Assembly: GCA_030633645.1 (NCBI GenBank)
Contig: DAOVRY010000060.1
Location: 1 to 6,083 of the forward strand
Reading direction: 5' to 3'
DNA: 6,083 bases
From: Pseudomonadota bacterium
GTDB lineage: Bacteria > Desulfobacterota > DSM-4660 > Desulfatiglandales > B25-G16
Shown: one piece after another, positions 1 through 6,008 of the stretch
Layout of the letters: every line of letters begins with the position of its first letter
How positions within the stretch are numbered: the first letter of the stretch is position 1
Program-made: the position numbers and the translations under genes
The notes under the pieces: generated by a model
Told to the model about the DNA's origin: nothing
What the model saw: only the letters and a program-made list of their open reading frames with translations
Database searches by the model: none

Positions 1-70
1 AGCGGAAATCCCAAACAAATCTTGGCGAAGTGGAAGATAAGCGATGTCAACTGGCGGCGCCCTAAAGCAG
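1..70. other. Unresolved left flank; possible tail of a truncated gene
   Basis: This flank cannot be assigned. On the plus strand, frame 1 is open from the window edge for 24 codons and stops at TAA 73-75, the first bases of the inverted-repeat element. It could be the C-terminus of a gene that starts outside the window. The minus strand is also open across the same bases, and nothing in either translation is recognisable. No promoter or RNA gene is visible here. Confidence 0.15.
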
Positions 71-118
71 GGTAACGTCAAAGGCCAGGGTATGGGTATC
101 TTTTTTTTGGTTATGCCC
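71..118 (+). repeat. Left terminal inverted repeat
   Basis: This 48-nt arm begins GGTAACGTCAAAGG and ends GGTTATGCCC. It contains GGGTATGGGTATC followed by eight T. Its reverse complement recurs at 235-283 with 45 of 48 positions identical and one single-base gap. Confidence 0.85.
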
Positions 119-234
119 TATAACCTAGCCCCTTCATGCGTCGCTTCAAAATGGTAGATTGCGCCCGAAGCCTTAAAAGCATAGGCTCCATTTATATAAA
201 CCATATTGAAACTCCCACTAATCCAAACTATGTG

Positions 235-283
235 GGGCATAATCCAAAAAAAAGATACCCATACCCTGCACTTTGACGTAACC
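235..283 (-). repeat. Right terminal inverted repeat
   Basis: This 49-nt arm pairs with 71-118. Read on the minus strand it begins GGTTACGTCAAAGTGC and ends GGATTATGCCC. Compared with the left arm it has one extra base near the inner end and three substitutions near the outer end. The divergence therefore sits mostly at the outside and the core is unchanged. Confidence 0.85.
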
Positions 284-297
284 GTGTCTCTATTTGC

Positions 298-326
298 TTG
301 ACCGCCGAAAGCAATTCCTATATATT
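298..326 (+). promoter_or_regulatory. Sigma70-type promoter of the tandem-GAF gene
   Basis: A -35 box TTGACC (298-303) is followed after exactly 17 nt by a -10 box TATATT (321-326); each matches consensus at 5 of 6 positions. Transcription would start near 333, giving a leader of about 25 nt before the ATG at 358. The TTG that opens the longest reading frame is part of this -35 box, which argues against using it as a start codon. A perfect TATAAT lies at 327-332 but has no -35 box at a suitable distance. The promoter begins 15 nt outside the inverted-repeat element. Confidence 0.6.
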
Positions 327-357
327 TATAATGTTAACAAGTTTACCATTGGGACAA

Positions 358-1521
358 ATGGAACGAAAAGAAATTGCATATTTCAGGGTCTTTCACGAGG
401 TATCCAGGGCTATCTTGTCGGTGCTTGATTCAAAAGAGGTGTTGCGCCTTATTGTAAAAAGGATCGTTCCTGCAATGAAAATAAAGGCCGCCAGCCTCAG
501 ACTCATAGATGAGGAGACGAAGGATTTAGAGCTTGTTGCATCCCGTTTCCTGAGCAAGAAGTATCTGAGAAAAGGGCCTCTGAATGCGGATAAGAGCGTA
601 CCAGAGGTATTGGAGGGGAAACCGGTCTTGATTATCGACGCACAGAACGATCCACGAATCCAGTACCCCAAGGAAAAGGTCGAAGAAGGGATTGTTTCAA
701 TATTGAGTGTACCTGTTCAGATTCACAACAAGGTAATCGGAATGCTGAGACTGTATACTTCCTCCCCCAGATCCTTTACAGAGGAAGAGATTGGATTTGT
801 GTCCGCCCTGGGCGAAATGGCTGGACTGGCCATAATAAATGCCAGAATGTACGAAAAGGAGAAGGAAAAGTTGACCAGGCTTTTCAAAAGAGGAGGAATA
901 GAGCCTGTCCATCATGTAAAAATGAAACGCTACGGGGTCAAAGCTGTATCCCGGGAAGCTTTTGACACCAAAAGATCCACCGAATTTTTCAAGATTTTAC
1001 ATGAGGTTTCTCGAGATCTCCTTTCTGATCTGAACTCAGGGGAGGTCTTAGATTCAATGGCAGAAAAAATCTGCCAGATTATGTATATTAAGGGATGTTG
1101 TGTATATCTTTTGAACGAGACAACTGGCAGGCTAGACATGGTTGCATCAAGAGGATTGAGCGATGAATATGTTCAAAAAGGACCTCTTCAGGCAGATAAG
1201 AGTATGCCAGATGTAGTAAAGGGAACGACAGTTTTTATAAAGGATGCTGCTGCAGACGATAATATACAGTATCGAGATGAGGCAAAAAAAGAGGGTATCG
1301 TGTCTATTCTGGCTGTTCCCATTGTTGTGAATGAATACGTTATTGGAGAAATACGCCTTTATTCGGCAGAACAAAGGGAATATGATAGTGAGGAGATAGA
1401 CTTTATCCTGGCACTTGCTGAAATTGGCGGCATTGCCATTACCAATACCAAATTTTACCAGAGACTGCAGAATGATATAAGATTCTGGGAATCAACCCTC
1501 TCGTACCTTGATAGGGCTTAG
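358..1521 (+). CDS. Tandem GAF-domain protein without output domain
   Basis: The product is a soluble 387-residue protein made of two GAF domains, at about residues 8-165 and 209-372, joined by a basic linker. GAF domains bind small molecules or cofactors and usually control an attached output domain; none is present here, so a partner protein is likely. The two halves are clear duplicates: residues 60-165 and 262-367 align without gaps at 55 of 106 identities (hand count), sharing VASR-LS, KGPL-ADKS, EGIVSIL-VP, VIG--RLY and EEI-F. Both halves also begin with HEVSR. There is no signal peptide or membrane segment. The frame extends up to a TTG at 298 and an ATG at 331, but the promoter at 298-326 excludes the first and lies too close to the second. 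ATG 358 is chosen, with only a weak GGGA ahead of it. The gene converges on the gene ending at 1529, leaving 7 nt. The ligand is unknown. Confidence 0.85.
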   Translation: MERKEIAYFRVFHEVSRAILSVLDSKEVLRLIVKRIVPAMKIKAASLRLIDEETKDLELVASRFLSKKYLRKGPLNADKSVPEVLEGKPVLIIDAQNDPRIQYPKEKVEEGIVSILSVPVQIHNKVIGMLRLYTSSPRSFTEEEIGFVSALGEMAGLAIINARMYEKEKEKLTRLFKRGGIEPVHHVKMKRYGVKAVSREAFDTKRSTEFFKILHEVSRDLLSDLNSGEVLDSMAEKICQIMYIKGCCVYLLNETTGRLDMVASRGLSDEYVQKGPLQADKSMPDVVKGTTVFIKDAAADDNIQYRDEAKKEGIVSILAVPIVVNEYVIGEIRLYSAEQREYDSEEIDFILALAEIGGIAITNTKFYQRLQNDIRFWESTLSYLDRA

Positions 1522-1528
1522 AGAGATA

Positions 1529-2401
1529 TCAGGAGATCTTTCTTTTCTTTACGTAGTAGTTTTTCAGATCAATTAGCTTACCCGCATACTCCTTCCGGTA
1601 GTAGAGAAATTGATAGTTTTCAATCTCCTCAGCCAACGGCTCCAGGAACGGCATTATATCGATCCCGAAACTGTTCATCTTTCTTTTGTCGGCTTCATGA
1701 ATAATGAGGAGGCAGTAATAATTCATAAGGAGTCGCAACCTTGTTTCCCGCCGAAATAGATAGGCCCTTCCCCCAATAGAATTTGCCAAAAAACCGGCGT
1801 ATCGGTAAATGGTATCCAGAGAGGGTGGCAGCCCATCCTTTTGGCTGCATCTATCCGCTGACATAAGCCATGGGTACAGTGCCGCCAGGTTCATCTCCAA
1901 GGTATCAGCTTCATTCTGCAAAATCAGTCCTATGAGCTTTAGATCCTGTAAACTTAATGCCCTATAAAAATGGTATATATTTTTGATAATCGTATCAATT
2001 TTCAATCCTTCTCCTGCTGGAGTAGGAGGCTTTGAGGATAACCGATGAATCATCTTCTTAAAATGGGTGTGCATATCTTCCCCTATGCCCAACTCCCTAA
2101 TATAATCCTTTTTATCAAGATATGTAAGAAACTCTATAAGCTCTTTTTCCATCCTCCTGCATTCATCTTCAACGTCCGTGGCTTGGACCTCAACTCTTTG
2201 TTCTCCTGAAACCTCTTCGGTTTTTTTCTCAGCAGTTACCGCTTCCGCCTCTTGAGCTCTTTCCTCTCGATCCATGTCTGCATTCTCAACAGTTGCTTGT
2301 TTTTCGCCTTCCTTGCCATAATAATAACTGAAGTAGTAAACCAGCAAGCCACCGATAATAAGGGCAATAGCCAGGAGTAATAGACCCTTATTCCGTCTCA
2401 T
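1529..2401 (-). CDS. Single-span membrane protein of unknown function, kinase-linked
   Basis: I do not recognise this 290-residue protein. It starts MRRNKG, followed by one hydrophobic helix at residues 7-28 rich in Leu, Ile and Tyr. The positive N-terminus predicts an uncleaved anchor with the bulk of the protein outside the cytoplasm. Residues 30-80 are a strongly charged, Glu- and Lys-rich stretch, probably extended or coiled coil. Residues 82-290 look helical and are rich in Tyr, Leu and charged residues, with a basic tail (KKRKIS). Cysteines occur only at 81, 185 and 230 and form no metal motif. It is the second gene of an operon: its ATG lies 3 nt after the kinase stop, and its Shine-Dalgarno GGAGG (2414-2410) lies inside the end of the kinase gene. 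That suggests translational coupling and perhaps a joint role as an envelope-side partner of the soluble kinase. This role is inference; the frame, start and membrane anchor are read from the sequence. Confidence 0.8.
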   Translation of the reverse strand: MRRNKGLLLLAIALIIGGLLVYYFSYYYGKEGEKQATVENADMDREERAQEAEAVTAEKKTEEVSGEQRVEVQATDVEDECRRMEKELIEFLTYLDKKDYIRELGIGEDMHTHFKKMIHRLSSKPPTPAGEGLKIDTIIKNIYHFYRALSLQDLKLIGLILQNEADTLEMNLAALYPWLMSADRCSQKDGLPPSLDTIYRYAGFLANSIGGRAYLFRRETRLRLLMNYYCLLIIHEADKRKMNSFGIDIMPFLEPLAEEIENYQFLYYRKEYAGKLIDLKNYYVKKRKIS

Positions 2402-2404
2402 TTC

Positions 2405-3673
2405 TTAGCCCTCCATTTGAGATTGAAGATTTAAGGGTAAATCAAGCGTTACTTTCGTTCCCCTGCCACCCCTGCTCTTGATGTCAATTTCACCCTGGTG
2501 ATTCATTACGATTTGATAAACCATAGTCAGCCCCAATCCAGCCCCCGTTATCTTGGAAGTAACAAAGGGATCCAGGATGGAGTCAAGTTCGTCCTCGTCT
2601 ATGCCAATACCAGAATCTTCTATCACGATCTGGATGTGAGAGTCCACCCCCCGTGCCCTCAGCTTAAGTGTGCCTCCCGAAGGCATAGCCTCTATACTAT
2701 TCTGGACAATATTCTTCAATGCCCTCATTATCTGTGCCTTATCCACCGCAATAGGAGGCAAACCCTCTTCAATATTTGTTTCAAGATGGATGGATTTCTG
2801 GGATAGGGCAGGAGAGAAATTTTCAATAACCGTGGACAACAGATTGTTCATGTTTGTTGGCTGGGGATATGCGGTATGCATTCCTGCGATCTCTTTTACA
2901 TCCTGGACGAGTTTTTCGAGCCTTGATGTCTCTTGAAGGATGATGTCAACATACCTATGGAATTTATGGTTCTTCCCTAGCCCAGCTTTCATCCTCGCTG
3001 CAAAGCCCCCTATGGACATAATCGGGTTCCGTACCTCATGGGCCACTCCCTGAACCAGATTGGCCGAGGCTGCTAATCGCTCCGATCGAATCAATTTCTG
3101 TTGTGTAACTTTGAGTTCCTCAGCAGTGAGTTTGAAGCTCTCCTCCAGCCTCTGGTAAAGCTTTGCGTTGTCCAGGGCAACAGCAATCTGCTGAGCAAGG
3201 GCTGTCAGGAGATCAAGGTCTTCCTCGGTAAACGGCCCCCCGTTCTTTTTGTTGATAACCTGAAGGGCACCTATCGTCTTTCCCCGGATAGCAAGCGGAA
3301 CACAGATGAGTGACCGTGTCCTAAAACCTGTTTCCTTGTCAAACCGATCGCTAAATCTCCTTTCCTTTTCCACATCTTCGACAATCATCGGCTTTCCGTT
3401 CTGTATGACAGATCCAGCAATTCCCTCACCCTGCTTCAATCTCTTTGTCCGGACAAATCCACCCTTCTTACCCCGTGCCAATGTAAAAATGATATCCCCT
3501 GTTTCTTCATCAAGCTCAAGGACTGAACTGGCCTCAGCCTCCATAAACTCCTCGGCCACCTTCATGGCAAAATCAAGTACATCGGAGATTTGGAGTGATG
3601 AGTTTATAAGGGCACTGGACTTTAACAGGGCAGATAATGCCCTCCTATCCGTATCACTACTGAGACCTTTCAT
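2405..3673 (-). CDS. Soluble GAF-domain sensor histidine kinase
   Basis: This is a two-component kinase that autophosphorylates on histidine and should pass the phosphate to a response regulator, which is not in this window. Numbered from the ATG at 3673 (422 residues), a GAF sensor domain covers about 20-170, a helical linker 171-200, a dimerisation and phosphoacceptor domain 201-265, and an HATPase domain 275-415. The H-box is GVAHEVRNP with phosphoacceptor His212. The N-box has Asn321 and Asn325 (NIVQNSIEAMP), the G1 box is DSGIGID (Asp353), followed by PF, and the G2 box is GAGLGL (377-382). All catalytic elements are intact. No membrane helix is present, so it senses a cytoplasmic signal through GAF. 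The frame also allows a TTG start at 3748 (447 residues), but a stop lies just before it, no Shine-Dalgarno is seen, and the extra residues are low-complexity. ATG 3673 has only a weak GAG upstream, so the start is uncertain. It is first in an operon with the gene ending at 1529. Confidence 0.92.
   Translation of the reverse strand: MKGLSSDTDRRALSALLKSSALINSSLQISDVLDFAMKVAEEFMEAEASSVLELDEETGDIIFTLARGKKGGFVRTKRLKQGEGIAGSVIQNGKPMIVEDVEKERRFSDRFDKETGFRTRSLICVPLAIRGKTIGALQVINKKNGGPFTEEDLDLLTALAQQIAVALDNAKLYQRLEESFKLTAEELKVTQQKLIRSERLAASANLVQGVAHEVRNPIMSIGGFAARMKAGLGKNHKFHRYVDIILQETSRLEKLVQDVKEIAGMHTAYPQPTNMNNLLSTVIENFSPALSQKSIHLETNIEEGLPPIAVDKAQIMRALKNIVQNSIEAMPSGGTLKLRARGVDSHIQIVIEDSGIGIDEDELDSILDPFVTSKITGAGLGLTMVYQIVMNHQGEIDIKSRGGRGTKVTLDLPLNLQSQMEG
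2408..2414 (-). promoter_or_regulatory. Ribosome binding site inside the kinase gene end
   Basis: On the minus strand GGAGGGC lies in the last codons of the kinase and ends 6 nt before the ATG at 2401. The kinase stop codon sits between this site and that ATG. Ribosomes finishing the kinase would be placed on the start of the next gene, which supports coupled translation. Confidence 0.6.
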
Positions 3674-3763
3674 TATATTCTCTATCGTTCTACTATTATT
3701 CCCTACTGTTTTTTTTTGGGGGTCCTCTCTATTATTTAAAGGACACAATTAATAAACTTTTTG

Positions 3764-3793
3764 ATAATAACCTAAATACTGCCATTGGTACAA
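3764..3793 (-). promoter_or_regulatory. Weak candidate promoter for the kinase operon
   Basis: Read on the minus strand, TTGTAC (3793-3788) is followed after 18 nt by TATTAT (3769-3764). The -10 box matches consensus at 5 of 6 positions, the -35 box only at 3 of 6. Transcription would begin near 3757, only about 9 nt before the alternative TTG start at 3748 and about 84 nt before the ATG at 3673. The region is AT-rich, so a chance match is possible. Confidence 0.2.
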
Positions 3794-3833
3794 TAAAAAA
3801 ACATGTCTCTCATGCTTTACAATGGCCATGTTT
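3781..3833 (+). repeat. Two crossing 7-bp inverted repeats (possible pseudoknot)
   Basis: GCCATTG (3781-3787) is the exact reverse complement of CAATGGC (3820-3826). AAACATG (3799-3805) is the exact reverse complement of CATGTTT (3827-3833). The pairs cross, and the two 3' arms touch with no gap, which is the geometry of an H-type pseudoknot with stacked stems. The function is unknown. They could equally be overlapping protein-binding sites between the divergent genes. Confidence 0.3.
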
Positions 3834-3879
3834 CCGCCTTCAAAGGTACCCACCGTCATTTATGCAAAAGCAAAAGTCC

Positions 3880-3908
3880 TTGACCACCTGAAAAACCTAT
3901 GCTATTAA
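3880..3908 (+). promoter_or_regulatory. Promoter of the Fe-S oxidoreductase gene
   Basis: A -35 box TTGACC (3880-3885) is followed after 17 nt by TATTAA (3903-3908). The -35 matches consensus at 5 of 6 positions and the -10 at 4 of 6. The start of transcription would fall near 3914-3916, inside the palindrome at 3909-3924, with a leader of about 50 nt. The same -35 hexamer and spacer length occur in the promoter at 298-326. Confidence 0.45.
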
Positions 3909-3924
3909 ATGAATCGTCATTCAT
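3909..3924. promoter_or_regulatory. Palindromic operator, FadR/TetR-like
   Basis: ATGAATCGTCATTCAT is a perfect 6-bp inverted repeat with a 4-nt centre, placed directly after the -10 box and over the predicted transcription start, the usual place for a repressor site. Read on the minus strand it contains TGAATGA followed by ATTCAT, close to the TGAATGA...TCATTCA type of site known for TetR-family regulators of fatty-acid degradation such as Bacillus FadR. The downstream gene probably serves electron transfer from acyl-CoA oxidation, so the match makes sense. The identity of the regulator is inference. Confidence 0.45.
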
Positions 3925-3953
3925 AATTGAGCCTTGCCTTTCACCTGTTCATT

Positions 3954-3960
3954 AAGGAGG
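3954..3960 (+). promoter_or_regulatory. Strong Shine-Dalgarno that fixes the oxidoreductase start
   Basis: AAGGAGG ends 5 nt before the ATG at 3966. The reading frame extends upstream to a TTG at 3927, but that codon has no ribosome binding site and would make this motif part of the coding region. The ATG is therefore the start. Confidence 0.85.
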
Positions 3961-3965
3961 AAAAC

Positions 3966-6008
3966 ATGGATCACGCAATCCAGCCTGCCCTTGAGCGCTA
4001 TCTGGGTATCCCAGGCTCCTTTGTCCTGCTGTTCATTTTAGTTGTTGGCCTCGCACTCTTTTTTTACATTATCTATAAGCGGTATTTATTGTTGAGTTCC
4101 GGAAAACCGGATCGCAGACTCGATTCATTGGGACAGAGGGTTTACGATCTGATTGTCTATGGCATATTGCAATGGAGACAGACCCGCTATCCCTGGATTG
4201 GCATACTCCATATCATGATTTTTTGGGGATTTGTAGTTCTGGCCCTCAGGTCAATAACCCTCTATGGTTTAGGGATAAAGGCCGGGTTTGTTTTACCTCT
4301 TATGGGGGGCTCACTGGGAGATGTCTATGATCTTGTTAAGGATCTATTTGAGATTATCGTCCTCTTTGCCTGTATAGCAGCTATACTTCGCCGGGCTATT
4401 TCCAAACCTGCCAGATATGAATTCAAACATGGAAAGGCCCATAAATTTCACGCCTATCTTGTGCTGGGTTTGATCAGTTTGCTGATGGTAACTGATATTG
4501 CCTTAGATGGGAGTGGAATAGTGCTTGGGGAAAAATATACGTTTTTTCTGCCCGCAGCTCACAGTGCTTCTTATCTCTTCTCTGGCCTTAGCCAGCCTGC
4601 CTTAAAGACCCTTTTCCTGTGGAACTACTGGCTTCATATTCTGACACTCATGGTTTTCCTCAACTACCTCCCTCTTGGGAAACACTTTCACATTATTACG
4701 GGCCTGTTCAACGTGTTCCTCCACAAGCTCAAGAAAGGTTCTATAAAACCTCCCCGGTGGGACGTTGCAAATATTGAGGACCTGGACTCTCTAGGAGTTG
4801 AGACGGTGGAAGATTTCACCTGGAAACATATCCTCGACTTCTATACGTGTACTGAATGCGGCCGCTGTTCTGACAACTGCCCTGCAAATACGGTTGGGCG
4901 ACCGCTATCACCCATGGAGGTTACCATAAAGGTCAGAGATTACGCCTATCAAAACAGGCCCCTGTTTGGTTTTACCGGGAAGAGAAATTCACAAGACCTG
5001 AATCTTCCCTTGATCGGAAATATTCTTACCCCTGATGAAATCTGGTCATGCACAACCTGTGGAGCCTGCGAGGAGGAATGCCCAGTCTTTATTGAATATA
5101 TTGATAAGATTATAGACTTACGGAGATATATGGTTGAGTCTGCCATGGTCCCAAAAGATTTCCAGGATGCCCTCCTGCGCTTTGAGAAGACAGGTAACCC
5201 CTTTGGCAAACCACCAGCGAAAAGGGCTGATTGGGTGAACGAGCTGGATAATGTTCCTGTCAAGATACTCGAAGAGGGAGATGAGGTTGACGTCCTTTAT
5301 TTTGTTGACAGTTATGCCTCCTTTGATCCCCAGATTCAGCAGATAGCTATGGCTATTGTCAGAGGTCTCAGCAAGGCAGGTGTAAACTTTGGCATACTCG
5401 GTCCCAGGGAATCGGATTCAGGCCATCAGGTCAGAAGACTCGGTGAGGAAGGTCTCTTTCAATTCTTAGTGGAGGAGAATGTGGAGACATTCAAGACCTG
5501 CAAGTTTAAGGAGATTGTTACAACAGACCCCCACGCCTTCAATACCCTCAAAAAGGATTATCCCGACAATTTGGTTGTAAAACACTACACGGAGTTCTTT
5601 CTCTCCTTGATTGAAAGCGGCCAGCTCAAGCCGCTTAAACCCCTTGACAATGGAGACATCTATACCTACCATGACCCCTGTTATCTGGGAAGGCATAATG
5701 GCATCTATGAGGCTCCGAGGAAGATGCTTGCCTCAATCCCGAATATAAAGATCGTTGAAATGGAAACCAACAGGGATAGGAGTTTTTGCTGTGGCGGTGG
5801 TGATGTCAATCTCTGGTATGACATTGAGGAGGAGGAGATGAGAATGGGTGAGAGAAGAGTGCGCATGGCCCATGATGCAGGAGCCACTGTTATTGTTACT
5901 GCCTGCCCGTTTTGCCTCCTCAACTTCGATGATGCTATTAAGACAACTGGACTTGAAGGGGAACTGAAGGTTGTGGATTTGATAGAACTTGTTATGAGCA
6001 CGGTATAG
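3966..6008 (+). CDS. Membrane Fe-S oxidoreductase, ETF:menaquinone oxidoreductase type
   Basis: The 680-residue protein is expected to move electrons between an electron-transfer flavoprotein and the quinone pool at the inner membrane, as in the EMO (DUF224 or HdrD-like) group of fatty-acid and aromatic-acid degrading anaerobes. The N-terminus (about 1-245) resembles NarI, a b-type cytochrome, with helices near 16-38, 76-100, 124-144, 161-182 and 214-238. Candidate haem ligands are His82, His162 and His224, with His159, His240 and His242 at membrane edges. Two 4Fe-4S motifs follow: CTECGRCSDNCP (295-306) and CTTCGACEEECP (362-373). Two CCG domains end the protein. The second is complete (Cys572, Cys608-Cys609, Cys647, Cys650; CX35CCGX36CXXC) and could hold a non-cubane 4Fe-4S cluster. 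The first (about 441-535) has lost its cysteines. No etf gene lies in the window, so the partner is inferred; a different HdrD-type role is the alternative. A FadR-like operator overlaps its promoter. Confidence 0.85.
   Translation: MDHAIQPALERYLGIPGSFVLLFILVVGLALFFYIIYKRYLLLSSGKPDRRLDSLGQRVYDLIVYGILQWRQTRYPWIGILHIMIFWGFVVLALRSITLYGLGIKAGFVLPLMGGSLGDVYDLVKDLFEIIVLFACIAAILRRAISKPARYEFKHGKAHKFHAYLVLGLISLLMVTDIALDGSGIVLGEKYTFFLPAAHSASYLFSGLSQPALKTLFLWNYWLHILTLMVFLNYLPLGKHFHIITGLFNVFLHKLKKGSIKPPRWDVANIEDLDSLGVETVEDFTWKHILDFYTCTECGRCSDNCPANTVGRPLSPMEVTIKVRDYAYQNRPLFGFTGKRNSQDLNLPLIGNILTPDEIWSCTTCGACEEECPVFIEYIDKIIDLRRYMVESAMVPKDFQDALLRFEKTGNPFGKPPAKRADWVNELDNVPVKILEEGDEVDVLYFVDSYASFDPQIQQIAMAIVRGLSKAGVNFGILGPRESDSGHQVRRLGEEGLFQFLVEENVETFKTCKFKEIVTTDPHAFNTLKKDYPDNLVVKHYTEFFLSLIESGQLKPLKPLDNGDIYTYHDPCYLGRHNGIYEAPRKMLASIPNIKIVEMETNRDRSFCCGGGDVNLWYDIEEEEMRMGERRVRMAHDAGATVIVTACPFCLLNFDDAIKTTGLEGELKVVDLIELVMSTV

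Larger units (their letters stand above)
71..283. mobile_element. MITE-like element with long terminal inverted repeats
   Basis: Positions 71-118 and 235-283 are inverted copies of each other. Aligned by eye they differ at 3 positions plus one inserted A/T, and they include a perfect 25-bp core made of a doubled GGGTAT, a run of eight T and GG. The centre (119-234, 116 nt) is unrelated between the halves. A small non-coding unit with long terminal repeats is the typical build of a MITE or of a deletion derivative of an insertion sequence. No transposase is present. No direct target duplication is seen at the ends tested (left flank ...AAGCAG, right flank GTGTCT...), so the exact ends and the mobile nature are inferred. 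If transcribed, it would form a hairpin of nearly 50 bp. It could instead be an intergenic hairpin repeat or the fused ends of two insertion sequences. Confidence 0.55.

Noticed and set aside
327..332. Perfect TATAAT as -10 box of the GAF gene
   Set aside because: TTGACC is 23 nt away, too far, and no -35 box exists at 16-18 nt. TATATT at 321-326 has exactly 17-nt spacing.
1522..1560. AGAT/ATCT hairpin with T-rich tract as terminator
   Set aside because: The stem is only 4 bp and the T-rich stretch is coding sequence of the opposite gene; it is too weak to call.
3306..3752. 148-codon plus-strand open frame over the kinase gene start
   Set aside because: It is the antisense shadow of the kinase GAF domain, with Ser-, Phe- and Pro-rich composition and no ribosome binding site or recognisable domain.
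3786..3794. Extended -10 box TGGTACAAT on the plus strand
   Set aside because: It matches an extended -10 well, but no -35 box lies at a usable distance (TTGATA is 22 nt away) and the promoter at 3880-3908 fits the gene better.
3803..3883. Small plus-strand frame of 26 codons from ATG 3803
   Set aside because: It has no Shine-Dalgarno, no recognisable product and overlaps the crossing inverted repeats. It is within chance length.
3822..3908. Small plus-strand frame of 28 codons from ATG 3822 (MAMFPPSKVP...)
   Set aside because: The composition looks protein-like, but there is no ribosome binding site and it runs through the -35 and -10 boxes of the oxidoreductase promoter.
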